DNA of 64,000 nt from an uncultured Alphaproteobacteria bacterium (GTDB taxonomy: Bacteria; Pseudomonadota; Alphaproteobacteria; HIMB59; GCA-002718135), in the NCBI GenBank assembly GCA_902594815.1, contig CACJNL010000002.1, positions 16,001-80,000 of the forward strand. The letters are read 5' to 3'. The position numbers and the translations under genes are program-made. The notes beneath the pieces were generated by a model, which ran no database searches, was not told where the DNA came from, and was given only the letters and a program-made list of their open reading frames with translations. Below, one piece after another: positions 8,406-17,909 of this stretch (position 1 is its first letter; each line of letters opens with the position of its first letter).

Positions 8406-9647
8406 ATGAAATTGAAATCTGAATTTTTAAACGAAATCTATTCACGTGGATTTATATATCAATCCAGTGAAATAGAAAGTTTGGACTCATTAGTCTCAAA
8501 AAATAAAATAACCGCATATATTGGTTTTGATATTACAAGTGATAGTCTTCACATTGGAAGCTTAGTCCAGTTAATGCTACTTAATTGGTTAGAGAATTAT
8601 GAACATCGCCCTATAGCTTTAGTGGGAGGTGGAACTACACTTGTTGGTGACCCTTCAGGTAAAGACACCACAAGAAAAATAATGAGTCTTGAAGAAATTA
8701 ATAAAAATATTAAAAAAATTGAACAAACATTTACTCAATTTATCAGCATCAATAAATCTGGCTTAATAATAAATAATTATGATTGGTTAGCAAAATTAAA
8801 CTATGTAGAATTCTTAAGAGATATTGGCTCAAAATTAACTCTTAATAAAATGCTTACTTACGAGTCAGTAAAGAATAGATTAGATAGAGAGCAACCCTTA
8901 ACCTTTTTAGAATTTAATTATATGCTACTTCAAGCATATGATTTTTATCATTTAAGAAAAAACTTTAATTGCGTTCTTCAAATGGGAGGATCTGATCAAT
9001 GGGGTAATATTATTAATGGCATAGATCTAATTAAAAAAATCTTAAATAAAGATGCTTATGCCATTACATCTCCATTAATTACAAATTCAGATGGTTCAAA
9101 AATGGGTAAAACTGCTAAAGGAGCTATTTGGCTAGATAAAGCAAAACTAAGCAATTTTGAATTTTACCAATTTTGGCGAAATGTTTCAGACGAAAAAGTT
9201 GAAAGCTTTTTAAAATTATTTACAAAAATAAGTTTAGACGAAATTAAAAAGCTCTCAAAATTAAAAGGTAAGGAAATTAATGAGGCAAAAAAAATACTTG
9301 CTTTTGAAGTTACAAAAATCTGTAGGGGAGATCATTCTGCAAAAGAAGCTAAGGATATTGCAAATAATTTATTTAGTGTAAATAAAATTGATAATAGATT
9401 GCCTTCATATGAAATCAAATCATCTTTCATAACAAGCTCAAAATTTTCAATTTTGGATGCTTTAGAAAAACTTAACTTAAGCAAAAGTAGAAGTGATACT
9501 AAAAGATTAATAAAATCAAAAGGAATTAGAATTAATGAAGAAATATACAGCTCTAGTGATTTATCTCTTAAAATTTATGCTAACAAACCTGAAATTAAAA
9601 TAAGTGTAGGGAAAAAAAACATTGGTATTTTAAAAATTAAAAAATAA
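8406..9647 (+). CDS. tyrS: tyrosyl-tRNA synthetase
   Basis: Class I synthetase charging tRNA-Tyr, 413 residues, the normal length of the TyrZ/TyrS bacterial type. The ATP-binding HIGS lies at 49-52 and the KMSKS-equivalent reads KMGKT at 232-236. GGSDQWGNI, typical of TyrRS, lies at 194-202. A C-terminal S4 RNA-binding domain covers about 345-410, including SRSDTKRLIKSKGIRIN. The gene ends 7 bases before the convergent end of prfB, with no intrinsic terminator between them. Confidence 0.96.
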   Translation: MKLKSEFLNEIYSRGFIYQSSEIESLDSLVSKNKITAYIGFDITSDSLHIGSLVQLMLLNWLENYEHRPIALVGGGTTLVGDPSGKDTTRKIMSLEEINKNIKKIEQTFTQFISINKSGLIINNYDWLAKLNYVEFLRDIGSKLTLNKMLTYESVKNRLDREQPLTFLEFNYMLLQAYDFYHLRKNFNCVLQMGGSDQWGNIINGIDLIKKILNKDAYAITSPLITNSDGSKMGKTAKGAIWLDKAKLSNFEFYQFWRNVSDEKVESFLKLFTKISLDEIKKLSKLKGKEINEAKKILAFEVTKICRGDHSAKEAKDIANNLFSVNKIDNRLPSYEIKSSFITSSKFSILDALEKLNLSKSRSDTKRLIKSKGIRINEEIYSSSDLSLKIYANKPEIKISVGKKNIGILKIKK

Positions 9648-9654
9648 TTTCTAT

Positions 9655-10747
9655 CTATAAATGCAATGATTCTTCCAAAAAACTATCAATTTCTCCATCT
9701 AAAATAGCGTTTACATCAGATGACTCATAATTAGATCTTAAATCTTTAATTAATTTGTATGGATGCAAAACATAAGATCGAATTTGACTTCCCCATCCGA
9801 TTTGTTGTTTCTGATCATTGATAACATTTTCCTTTTCTTTTTTTTTCTGTAGCTCATATTCATAAATTCTAGATTTTAACATATTCATTGCATACGCTTT
9901 ATTCTTATGTTGTGATCTATCGTTTTGACATTGAACAACTATATCAGTTGGCAAATGTTTAATTCTAACTGCACTGTCTGTAGTGTTAACATGCTGCCCA
10001 CCTGCTCCAGATGCTCTGTATGTATCTATTTTCAAATCTGAGTCGTTTATCAAAACTTCAATTTTATCGTCAATTTCTGGATAAATCCATACACTTGCAA
10101 AACTTGTATGCCTTCTTTTATTACTATCAAATGGGGAAATTCTTACCAAACGATGTATGCCACTTTCTCTTCTCAACCATCCATAGGCATAATTTTTTTC
10201 TATCTTCAATGTAGTAGATTTTATTCCTGCCTCTTCTCCCCTTGTCTCCTGAAGAAGTAAAATTTTGGCATTTTGTTTTTCCGACCAACGAATGTACATT
10301 CTTAATAACATTTCAGCCCAATCTTGACTTTCAGTCCCACCTGCGCCAGCATGAATTTCTAAAAATGCATTGTTGGGATCAGTAGTATCACTCATTAAGT
10401 TTTCTAATCTAGATTTATTTGAAATAATTAAAATTTTTTTAGACTCAGTAAATAGCTGCTCAAAATATTCATCATTATTTTCAGAAATTGCAAGACTCAA
10501 CATTTCTTCTAAATATTCAATGTTACTTTCAACAGTTTCAAAGTCTCTAATTTTATTTTCAATATTTTTTATTTTTTGAAATAATGATTTAGCATTTGGA
10601 TCTTTCCAAATTTCTGGATTTTCACTTTCTATTCTATATTTTTCTAAATCTAATTTAAGTGAGGAAAAGTCAAACTCCCCTCCTCAGCAAATCATAGTTA
10701 TTTTTAATAATCTCTAAGTTAGACTCAATTTTTTCTTTTAAATTCAT
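9655..10747 (-). CDS. prfB: peptide chain release factor 2, made by programmed +1 frameshift
   Basis: Terminates translation at UGA and UAA. A 25-codon first frame starts at the ATG 10745-10747 (MNLKEKIESNLEIIKNNYD...) and meets an in-frame UGA at 10670-10672. Shifting +1 there joins the remaining 338 codons to give 363 residues, the expected RF2 length. The peptide after the shift (DFSSLKLDLEKYRIESE) aligns with RF2. The anticodon-like SPF motif and GGQ in RASGAGGQHVN are present. The downstream ATG at 10503 would give a truncated protein and is not the real start. The ATG overlaps the mrcA stop as TAATG. See the separate entry for the shift site. Confidence 0.95.
10669..10684 (-). promoter_or_regulatory. 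RF2 autoregulatory +1 frameshift signal
   Basis: On the minus strand this reads AGGAGG GGA GTT TGA C: an internal Shine-Dalgarno-like AGGAGG, a three-base spacer, slip codon GTT (codon 25), in-frame stop UGA and then C. The spacing equals that of the classical E. coli site (AGGGGG, three bases, CTT TGA C). The slip codon is GUU rather than the usual CUU. In the known mechanism low RF2 slows termination at UGA, which raises frameshifting and so RF2 synthesis. Confidence 0.93.
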
Positions 10748-13095
10748 TAATTATTTAATAATCCTCCAGTGCCTGAAATTATCTCTGAGTTAAATCCTAA
10801 AGAGTCTATAACATTAATTTCATTTTTTAAAATATTTTCTGAAGACTTAATAAATGGCTCCATTATTGAATTTTCATTATTTGATGGTCTTCCAGTTGTA
10901 GGATCAATATTTATAAAAGTTAATCCATTTGGTATTTTAAATGGTTTATTGTTTTTATTAATATCTGAGTGTAATGCATAATTTTTAAAAATTGGAACCG
11001 CAACTGAAGATCCTGTTTCTTTAAAACCAAGAGTTTTAGGTTGATCATAACCTACATAAATACCTACTACAACATCAGGAGAATACCCTATAAACCATGC
11101 ATCTTTATTTTTATTAGTTGTTCCTGTTTTACCAGCTAAGGGAAAACCCAAATCTTTTAATTTAATAGCTGTTCCTCTTTGAACAACACCTTCCATCATT
11201 GATGTAACTTGATAAGCAATTCTTGAGTCAATAACCAATTCTTCAGTATCTAATATTTTTGGTATATAGATTTTTTTGTCAAAATTCTCTACCAAACAAT
11301 CATCACAACTTCTGTTTGAGCTTTTAAATACTAATTTTCCATTTCTGTCATATATACTTTGTATAAAATTTGGTTGAATTTTTTTTCCACCATTGGCTAT
11401 AATTCCATATGCATTAGTTATATCGATAAGTTTTACTAATCCACTTCCTAATGACATTGACATATTATCATCTAGAAACTTATCTATTCCAAATTCTTTT
11501 GCAGTCTGAAGTATTTTTGGAATACCAATTTCATTTGCAAGCCTTATCGTCATAAGATTCCTTGACTTCTCAATTCCAGTTCTAATTGTAGTTAATCCAT
11601 AAAATTCCTCAGTATAGTTGGCAGGTTTCCACTTTGGCAATCCAGGACCTTGATCAATTACATATGGTGCATCAAGAACTAATGTGGATGGGTTGAAGCC
11701 TTCGTTTAAAGCTGTGAGATAAACAAAAGGCTTAAATGCCGAACCAGGCTGTCTTTTTGCCTGTGTTGATCTATTAAATTGACTTAAGTTAAAACTAAAA
11801 CCACCAGACATAGCAAGCACATCACCAGAATGTGGATTTAAAACTATTATGGCTCCATTAACATCTGGAATTTGTCTAATTATTAAATCTTTATTTATAA
11901 TTTCTACAAAAAATAATTCTCCAATTGTAAATACTTCTTTTTTTAACCATTCATTCTCAAAAAAATTTAAGTCGATAGTCAACTCTATGTTGTTTTCATC
12001 TAAAACATTAATCAGGTTTTTGTTAATTTTTTTTATTTGAACTATTTTCCATTTATTTGGAAAAGGATTTTTAAATTTCAAAATATAATTTTTTATATTT
12101 GCAGAACTAACCTCATCTATTCCTAGAGACCCTTTCCATCCATGACGTTTATCATAATCTATCAAACCCTTTAACAAAGAATTATTTGCAATTATTTGCA
12201 ATTCTGAATTGAGTGATGTTTTGATTATCAAACCATCAGAATAAAATTTTTTCTCACCATATTTATTAAAAAGCAATTTTCTTATTTCTTCATAAAAATA
12301 ATCAGCTTCATTAAAAATTACCTTATTTCTAGAAAATAATTTTATTGGTGATGTTTTAAATTTTAAATCTTTTTCCTCTATAAACTTGTTAGAGTGCATC
12401 CTATCTAATACCCAATTTCTCCTCTCAAAAGCAGCATTGTAATTTTTATTTGGGTTATAATTATTTGGAGCCTTAGGCAGAGAGGCCAAAAAGGCAATTT
12501 CATCTAAATTTAACTCAGAAAGAGATTTATTAAAATAATTTAGGCTAGCTGAAGCAATTCCATAAGATCTTTTACCAAGATAAATATCATTCAAATATAA
12601 TTCTAATATTTCTTGTTTAGTCAAAATATTTTCAATTCTTAGTGCAAGTAAAATTTCTTTTATTTTTCTCTCATAGCTAACTTCATTAGAGAGCAATAAA
12701 TTTTTTACTACCTGTTGAGTTATAGTTGAAGCTCCAATTAACTTTCTGTTGTTAAAGCTATTAATTAAATTAGTAAATGAAGCTCTTAAAATAGCGTAAA
12801 AATCCACCCCAACATGATTAAAAAAATTTTTATCTTCAGCTGCAATAAAAGCTTGAATTATATTTTTAGGAATTCTTTCAATAGGAATGTAAAGTCTCTC
12901 TTCTTTATGAAAGCTTTTAAGTAATAATCCATCTGAACTATAGAGTCTTGAAGATAGGTTAGGTTGATAATTTGTTATCCTATCATAGCCAGGTAACTCA
13001 GGTGAAAATTTCCATAAAATTGTCAGAATGACACCGCTGACAACAAAAAAGGATATAAAAAATAATGCGAAAATTAAATAAATTATTTTTTTCAT
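10747..13095 (-). CDS. mrcA: penicillin-binding protein 1A, bifunctional transglycosylase/transpeptidase
   Basis: Class A PBP that polymerises and cross-links peptidoglycan in the periplasm. It has 782 residues from the ATG at 13093-13095. The frame extends three codons to a TTG at 13104, which seems less likely. It has one N-terminal membrane anchor (about 3-28) and a GT51 domain (about 55-225) with AAEDKNFFNHVGVD and GASTITQQ. The transpeptidase domain (about 410-720) has RQPGSAFKPF (SxxK) and GKTGTT (KTG). The MSLGSGLVKLIDITNAYG block is typical of PBP1A. A stem-loop lies right at its start. Its UAA stop overlaps the prfB start. Confidence 0.95.
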   Translation of the reverse strand: MKKIIYLIFALFFISFFVVSGVILTILWKFSPELPGYDRITNYQPNLSSRLYSSDGLLLKSFHKEERLYIPIERIPKNIIQAFIAAEDKNFFNHVGVDFYAILRASFTNLINSFNNRKLIGASTITQQVVKNLLLSNEVSYERKIKEILLALRIENILTKQEILELYLNDIYLGKRSYGIASASLNYFNKSLSELNLDEIAFLASLPKAPNNYNPNKNYNAAFERRNWVLDRMHSNKFIEEKDLKFKTSPIKLFSRNKVIFNEADYFYEEIRKLLFNKYGEKKFYSDGLIIKTSLNSELQIIANNSLLKGLIDYDKRHGWKGSLGIDEVSSANIKNYILKFKNPFPNKWKIVQIKKINKNLINVLDENNIELTIDLNFFENEWLKKEVFTIGELFFVEIINKDLIIRQIPDVNGAIIVLNPHSGDVLAMSGGFSFNLSQFNRSTQAKRQPGSAFKPFVYLTALNEGFNPSTLVLDAPYVIDQGPGLPKWKPANYTEEFYGLTTIRTGIEKSRNLMTIRLANEIGIPKILQTAKEFGIDKFLDDNMSMSLGSGLVKLIDITNAYGIIANGGKKIQPNFIQSIYDRNGKLVFKSSNRSCDDCLVENFDKKIYIPKILDTEELVIDSRIAYQVTSMMEGVVQRGTAIKLKDLGFPLAGKTGTTNKNKDAWFIGYSPDVVVGIYVGYDQPKTLGFKETGSSVAVPIFKNYALHSDINKNNKPFKIPNGLTFINIDPTTGRPSNNENSIMEPFIKSSENILKNEINVIDSLGFNSEIISGTGGLLNN

Positions 13096-13118
13096 TTTCA
13101 ACAATCTAGATTGTGAAA
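13096..13118. promoter_or_regulatory. hairpin-forming palindrome at the mrcA start
   Basis: A 14-bp perfect palindrome ACAATCTAGATTGT (13101-13114) is flanked by TTTC and GAAA, which continue the pairing past one unpaired A. It abuts the mrcA start codon in the mrcA-rng divergent spacer. It could be a protein binding site or, in mrcA mRNA, a hairpin next to the start. No ordinary Shine-Dalgarno is seen for mrcA. Function is unknown. Confidence 0.35.
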
Positions 13119-13218
13119 TAGTTAAAAATATGACAATAGATGATTATTAATTTATTACACATAAAAAAATTACTTAAATGAATAAAATTTCTAAAATTTA
13201 TAATGGAGTTTCCAAAAT

Positions 13219-15132
13219 ATGTCGAAAAAGATACTTATTGATACATCAAACCCAAATGAAACAAGGGTTGCCGCTACTAATGAAGGTAAATTAGATGATT
13301 TTGAAATCGAATCTAATAAAAAAAATTCTGTTAAGGGTGATGTATATTTAGCAAAAATTACCAGAGTTGAACCATCCCTTCAGGCAGCATTTGTTGACTT
13401 TGGAGGAAACAGAAATGGTTTTCTTCCACTAACTGAAATACATCCTGATTATTTCAAGATTCCATCTGCGGATGAAATAAAATTAAAAGAGCTATTGGAT
13501 AAACAATTCGATAATGAGCAATCAGAAGATTCAGAGGAATCAGAGGAGTCAATTGAAAACCAGCAAACTGAAAAAAGTGATGAATTAGAAATTAATGAAG
13601 ACAGTAACAAACAAAACAAGATAAAGGCATATAATCCAAAAAAAGAATATTATAATTTTTTCAAAAAATACAAAATACAAGATGTAATAAAACCTAGGCA
13701 AGTTATTCTAGTTCAAGTTAACAAAGAGGAAAGAGGTCTTAAGGGTGCAGCGCTTACTACTTTTCTATCTTTTGCTGGTCGTTATTGTGTATTGATGCCA
13801 AATAGTATGAATAATGATGGAATTTCTAGAAAAATTGGCGATATTGAAGAACGTAAAAAATTAAAACAGATTTTAGCTTCAGTTAATATACCTGAAAAGA
13901 TGTCTGTAATAATAAGAACTGCCGGTATTGGAAAAAGTAAAAAAGAAATTTCTAAAGATTTAACTTTCTTAGTAAGTCAATGGAATAAAATAAGAACTTT
14001 GACACTTAAATCTGAAGCACCAAACCTAATTTATGAAGAAGGTAGTATTTTAAAAAGAACAATCAGAGATATGCTAACCGAAGAAGTAGATGAGGTTCTG
14101 GTTGAGGGCAAAGATGGATACGATAAAATAAAAAAAATATCTAAAAATATATTACCCAGCCAATCCAAAAAAATTAAACTATATAAAAGTAAAGAAAACT
14201 CATTATTTGCTTCACAAAATATTGAATTTCAAATTAACGAACTTTATAGTTTAAATGTTAAGCTGCCATCAGGTGGATCAATAGTGATAAATACTACTGA
14301 GGCACTCGTAGCAATAGATGTGAATTCTGGAAGAAACACCTCAGAAAGAAATATTGAAAACACAGCATTAAAAACTAACTTGGAAGCTGCAACTGAAATA
14401 GCGAGACAATTAAGATTAAGAGATTTAGGTGGATTGGTAGTGATCGATTTTATTGATATGGATGATTATAGAAATAATTTTAAGGTAGAAAAAACTATTA
14501 AATCTGCACTTTATAGAGATAGAGCAAGAATTCAGGTAGGAAGAATAAGTATGTTTGGACTTCTTGAGCTATCAAGACAAAGGCTTAGATCAAGTTTGAT
14601 TGAAAAATCATTTGATAAATGTAATTTTTGCAGTGGTTCAGGGTTAATGCTAAACTCAAGATCAATAAGTGAGCAAATCATTAATACTATAAAAGAAAAA
14701 TTATTATCAAATAATAATTCAAATCTTTTAGTCAAATGTAATACTGCTTTGGCAGAAAATCTTATCAATCAAAAAAAACTAGAACTTAATAAACTTGAAG
14801 AGAACCATAATTCTTCAATAACTTTTGAGTTCAAAGAAGAGTTTTCACTACATGAACCAATAATTGAAGCTTTTAATAAGAATGGAGAAGAAAAAAAGTC
14901 TATAAGCAAAGTAAAACGTATTATTAAGAAAAAATCAACTAGAATTAAATCTAAAACTGATGAAAAGAGTTCAAAAAAATCAAAAAATGATAAAATAAAT
15001 AAAAAGAATACTAATAAAAAAAATGCTAAAACTAAAGCAAACAATATTCAAAATGATATTATACAAGATAATGAAATTACAAATGACAATGACGTTCAAA
15101 ATTCTGAGGAAAAAACTGGTTGGTGGTCCTAA
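13219..15132 (+). CDS. rng: ribonuclease E/G family endoribonuclease
   Basis: Single-strand endoribonuclease of rRNA and mRNA processing, 637 residues, closer in length to RNase G-type or short RNase E proteins. An N-terminal S1 domain (about 35-190) is split by an acidic low-complexity insert (residues about 98-130, rich in E, S and Q). Catalytic metal aspartates are near D367 (AIDVNSGR) and D410 (VVIDFIDMDD). The Zn-link CNFCSG has cysteines at about 468 and 471. The tail after about 570 is lysine- and asparagine-rich and probably disordered, perhaps an RNA-binding or degradosome arm. A GGAG lies upstream of the start. RNase E (rne) is an equally good name. Confidence 0.9.
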   Translation: MSKKILIDTSNPNETRVAATNEGKLDDFEIESNKKNSVKGDVYLAKITRVEPSLQAAFVDFGGNRNGFLPLTEIHPDYFKIPSADEIKLKELLDKQFDNEQSEDSEESEESIENQQTEKSDELEINEDSNKQNKIKAYNPKKEYYNFFKKYKIQDVIKPRQVILVQVNKEERGLKGAALTTFLSFAGRYCVLMPNSMNNDGISRKIGDIEERKKLKQILASVNIPEKMSVIIRTAGIGKSKKEISKDLTFLVSQWNKIRTLTLKSEAPNLIYEEGSILKRTIRDMLTEEVDEVLVEGKDGYDKIKKISKNILPSQSKKIKLYKSKENSLFASQNIEFQINELYSLNVKLPSGGSIVINTTEALVAIDVNSGRNTSERNIENTALKTNLEAATEIARQLRLRDLGGLVVIDFIDMDDYRNNFKVEKTIKSALYRDRARIQVGRISMFGLLELSRQRLRSSLIEKSFDKCNFCSGSGLMLNSRSISEQIINTIKEKLLSNNNSNLLVKCNTALAENLINQKKLELNKLEENHNSSITFEFKEEFSLHEPIIEAFNKNGEEKKSISKVKRIIKKKSTRIKSKTDEKSSKKSKNDKINKKNTNKKNAKTKANNIQNDIIQDNEITNDNDVQNSEEKTGWWS

Positions 15133-16406
15133 AAAATAAATTATTTTTAATTGTTTTTTTTTGTTATTTAATTTTTGCAAACATTTCAATTTCAAGTCAA
15201 ATATTTGATTATGAGACAGAAGTTTTTGTAAATAAGTTATTAAACCAAATAAAAGAAGTTAATAAATTTAAAAAAGATATCAAAATAAGTGTGATTAAAG
15301 ATGACGATCCTAATGCTTTTGTTTTTACTGAAAATAGAATGATTATTTCATCAGGTCTTATAGAGCAAGCGCCTGATTATGTATCTTTACTTGCTGTACT
15401 AGCGCATGAAGTTGGTCATCTGCATTACTTTCACTTAGAAAAGAGGGAAAACTCTCTGGAACAACTTTCAAAACTTAATTTGCTCACTAATATAGCAGCA
15501 ATTACAGGAGGTATTTTGGCTAATGATCCGCAAATTTTGGCGGGATCAATTGCAGGCCAAGCTAACATAAATAATTTTTATCTCAGCTTCAGTAGAGAGC
15601 AGGAAAGAGAAGCTGATTTATTTTCAATTGGGACATTACAAAAACTAAAATTGCCAACCAATTCTGTAATAGAGCTTTTAAAAATACTAGAGCAAAATGC
15701 TTTAAGTAAGGGGTATGATGAAGAATATCAAAAATTTTCAACTCATCCTATTTTTCGAGAGCGTTATCAAATGATTGATAATAACACACTAAATGAGAAA
15801 TTTAAATATAATGAAAATATCCAGAATGAATTTAATTTTATAAAAGCTAAATTTTTAGGGTTTAATGATAAATCTAGCTTAGGTGCTCTGAAAAATGATC
15901 ACAAAATATATTTTGAGTCTATTAATAACTCCAATTTGGGTAATTTACAAAGTTCATTAGAAAAAATAAATTTTTTAATAAAAAAATATCCTGAATACGT
16001 TTTTTTGCTAGAGACGAAAGGGGATATTCTTAGGTCTCATGGTTTTATAAGTGAGTCTCTTGAATTTTACAAAATAGTTTTAAGAAAATATCCTAATAAC
16101 CATTACATTAAGTATAGATTATTTTTAGATACAAACATTACAAAATTAAACAAAAATAAAAAAAATAATTTTTTTGAAAATAATTTAGATTTATTGATAC
16201 AATTTCCTACAAATAAATATATTATTAATAAATTTATAAAATTAGCTATAATTTTAGATAAAGAGTTTTGGATTGATTTTTTTAATATCATTCATCAATC
16301 AAATGAATTTAAAAAACAAGAATTCAAAGAAAAATTATTTGCACTATCAGAAAAAACTAATGACAAAAAATTAAAAAAGATAATATATGAGTATTTAAAA
16401 ATATGA
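15120..16406 (+). CDS. periplasmic M48 metalloprotease with TPR-like C-terminus
   Basis: Zinc peptidase of the M48 family, 428 residues from a TTG at 15120; GTG at 15123 is the alternative. Either start overlaps the end of rng. A hydrophobic signal segment (about 7-26) ends near ISISSQ. The zinc motif HEVGH lies at 96-100 and the third ligand is in SREQEREADLFS near 160. The region after about 265 looks helical and TPR-like, as in BepA/YfgC, which degrades or assists outer-membrane proteins. No ATG start is available in this frame near the signal peptide. Confidence 0.85.
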   Translation: MVVLKNKLFLIVFFCYLIFANISISSQIFDYETEVFVNKLLNQIKEVNKFKKDIKISVIKDDDPNAFVFTENRMIISSGLIEQAPDYVSLLAVLAHEVGHLHYFHLEKRENSLEQLSKLNLLTNIAAITGGILANDPQILAGSIAGQANINNFYLSFSREQEREADLFSIGTLQKLKLPTNSVIELLKILEQNALSKGYDEEYQKFSTHPIFRERYQMIDNNTLNEKFKYNENIQNEFNFIKAKFLGFNDKSSLGALKNDHKIYFESINNSNLGNLQSSLEKINFLIKKYPEYVFLLETKGDILRSHGFISESLEFYKIVLRKYPNNHYIKYRLFLDTNITKLNKNKKNNFFENNLDLLIQFPTNKYIINKFIKLAIILDKEFWIDFFNIIHQSNEFKKQEFKEKLFALSEKTNDKKLKKIIYEYLKI

Positions 16407-17464
16407 ATGGATCTTTGACCTTTGATGATTATGTGAAGCTATTAAAAAACAAAGAGATAATATCCAAATATTATAATAAAAAAAGGGTTCAGCCTTCAAG
16501 TATTGACCTGACATTAAGTAGTGAATGCTATGAATTAAAATTCAGTTTTTTAAGTCCTAAAGGCAAAATACGTAATAAATTAAAAACATTATCATTTAAA
16601 AAGCACAGTTTAAAAAATGGATTAGTTTTTAAAAAAAATCACACATATTTAGTTAAATTAAATGAAAAATTAAATTTAATTTCTCCAATAATAGGCAAAT
16701 GTAATCCTAAAAGTAGTACTGGAAGATTAGATATATTTTGCAGAACTATTTTGGATAATTCAAATGAATACGAAAAAATACCTTTCAAATATAAAGGGGA
16801 AATGTTTATTGAAGTCACATGCAAATCATTCAATATCAAATTTCATGAGGGAGATAGCCTTAATCAAATGAGATTAGCATATAATCAAAATATTTATTTA
16901 AATGACAGTCAATTAAAAAAAATAAATTTTAAAAAAAAAATATGCTTTTCTAAAAGAAAAGTGATTTTTGAAAATGGACTCAAGTTAACAATTGATTTAT
17001 CAAATAATAAATCTATTTGTGCTTATAAATCAAAAACAAATTCTCCTTTATTAGACTTTTCAAAAAATAAATTTCACAAAAAAAATAACTATTGGATACC
17101 AATCAAGCCTTCAAACAATACTTTAGTTATTGAAAAAAATAGTTTTTACATACTAAAATCTAAGGAAAGAATTTCAATCCCACCAAATTTAGCTGGGGAA
17201 ATGATACCTTACGATACAGGTATTGGAGATTTTAGAGTGCATTATGCAGGTTTTTTTGATCCTGGATTTGGATATCCTAATGGCGCGTTCGCAGTTTTAG
17301 AAGTAAAAACTCATGAGGTCAGCTTTATTATTGAGGATGGACAAACTATAGCAAGAATTCAATATGAAAAATTGAATAAATCACCATCTATGTTATATGG
17401 AAAAAATATAAATTCTAATTACCAGAATCAAAAACTTGCATTAAGTAAACATTTTAAAGAATAA
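16403..17464 (+). CDS. dcd: double-length dCTP deaminase-like protein (DCD_N family)
   Basis: Predicted 2'-deoxycytidine 5'-triphosphate deaminase of the long alphaproteobacterial type: 353 residues against about 190 for E. coli Dcd. The protein has two dUTPase-like halves. The first (about 1-170) has RVQPSSIDLTLS and CNPKSSTGRLDIFCR. The second (about 200-350) has GEMIPYDTGIGDFRVHYAGFFDPGFG, with HYAGFFDPGF matching the Dcd signature. It would supply dUMP precursors, consistent with thyA and folA elsewhere in the window. The start overlaps the M48 stop by 4 bases. Catalysis is inferred from family only. Confidence 0.8.
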   Translation: MNGSLTFDDYVKLLKNKEIISKYYNKKRVQPSSIDLTLSSECYELKFSFLSPKGKIRNKLKTLSFKKHSLKNGLVFKKNHTYLVKLNEKLNLISPIIGKCNPKSSTGRLDIFCRTILDNSNEYEKIPFKYKGEMFIEVTCKSFNIKFHEGDSLNQMRLAYNQNIYLNDSQLKKINFKKKICFSKRKVIFENGLKLTIDLSNNKSICAYKSKTNSPLLDFSKNKFHKKNNYWIPIKPSNNTLVIEKNSFYILKSKERISIPPNLAGEMIPYDTGIGDFRVHYAGFFDPGFGYPNGAFAVLEVKTHEVSFIIEDGQTIARIQYEKLNKSPSMLYGKNINSNYQNQKLALSKHFKE

Positions 17465-17465
17465 T

Positions 17466-17909
17466 ATGAAAAAAATTTTAATTATCAACGGTCCAAATCT
17501 CAATCTGCTAGGTAATAGAGAGAAAAATTTTTATGGTGATACAACATTAGAAAGAATAAAATCTATTTGTGAGAAAAAATGTTCTGAAAGCAACATAGAA
17601 ATGGAATTTTTCCAAAGTAATCACGAGGGAGAATTATTAGAAAAAATTCATTCAGTTCAAAATGGTTTTGATGGGATTATAATTAACCCTGCTGCATACA
17701 CCCACACTTCTATAGCTTTGTTGGATGCTCTTAGAGCAACATCTAAGCCAAAAATAGAGCTTCATATTTCAAATATTTATTCAAGGGAAGATTATAGAAG
17801 AAAGAGTATTACTTCAGAAGCCGTAAATGGTGTCATTTGTGGTTTTGGTGAGAATGGATACTTACTAGCAATTGAAGCAATCAAGAAATTAATCTATACG
17901 GATAAATAA
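17466..17909 (+). CDS. aroQ: type II 3-dehydroquinate dehydratase
   Basis: Third step of the shikimate pathway. It has 147 residues, the expected dodecamer subunit size. Signature blocks: INGPNLNLLGNRE at the N-terminus, catalytic tyrosine in NFYG, FFQSNHEGELLE, INPAAYTHTS, and catalytic histidine in ELHISN, followed by the arginine-rich YSREDYRRKS. It lies one base after dcd and overlaps accB by one base. The aroQ-accB-accC order is common in Proteobacteria. Confidence 0.96.
   Translation: MKKILIINGPNLNLLGNREKNFYGDTTLERIKSICEKKCSESNIEMEFFQSNHEGELLEKIHSVQNGFDGIIINPAAYTHTSIALLDALRATSKPKIELHISNIYSREDYRRKSITSEAVNGVICGFGENGYLLAIEAIKKLIYTDK

Noticed and set aside
9655-10503. prfB starting at the ATG at 10503 as a 282-residue protein
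   Set aside because: Conserved RF2 sequence continues upstream in the same frame to the frameshift site, and a 25-codon first frame supplies the true start at 10747.
14769-15044. 91-codon hydrophobic open frame antisense to the rng tail
   Set aside because: It arises from lysine/asparagine-rich repeats on the other strand, which translate to phenylalanine/leucine runs. There is no independent sign of coding.
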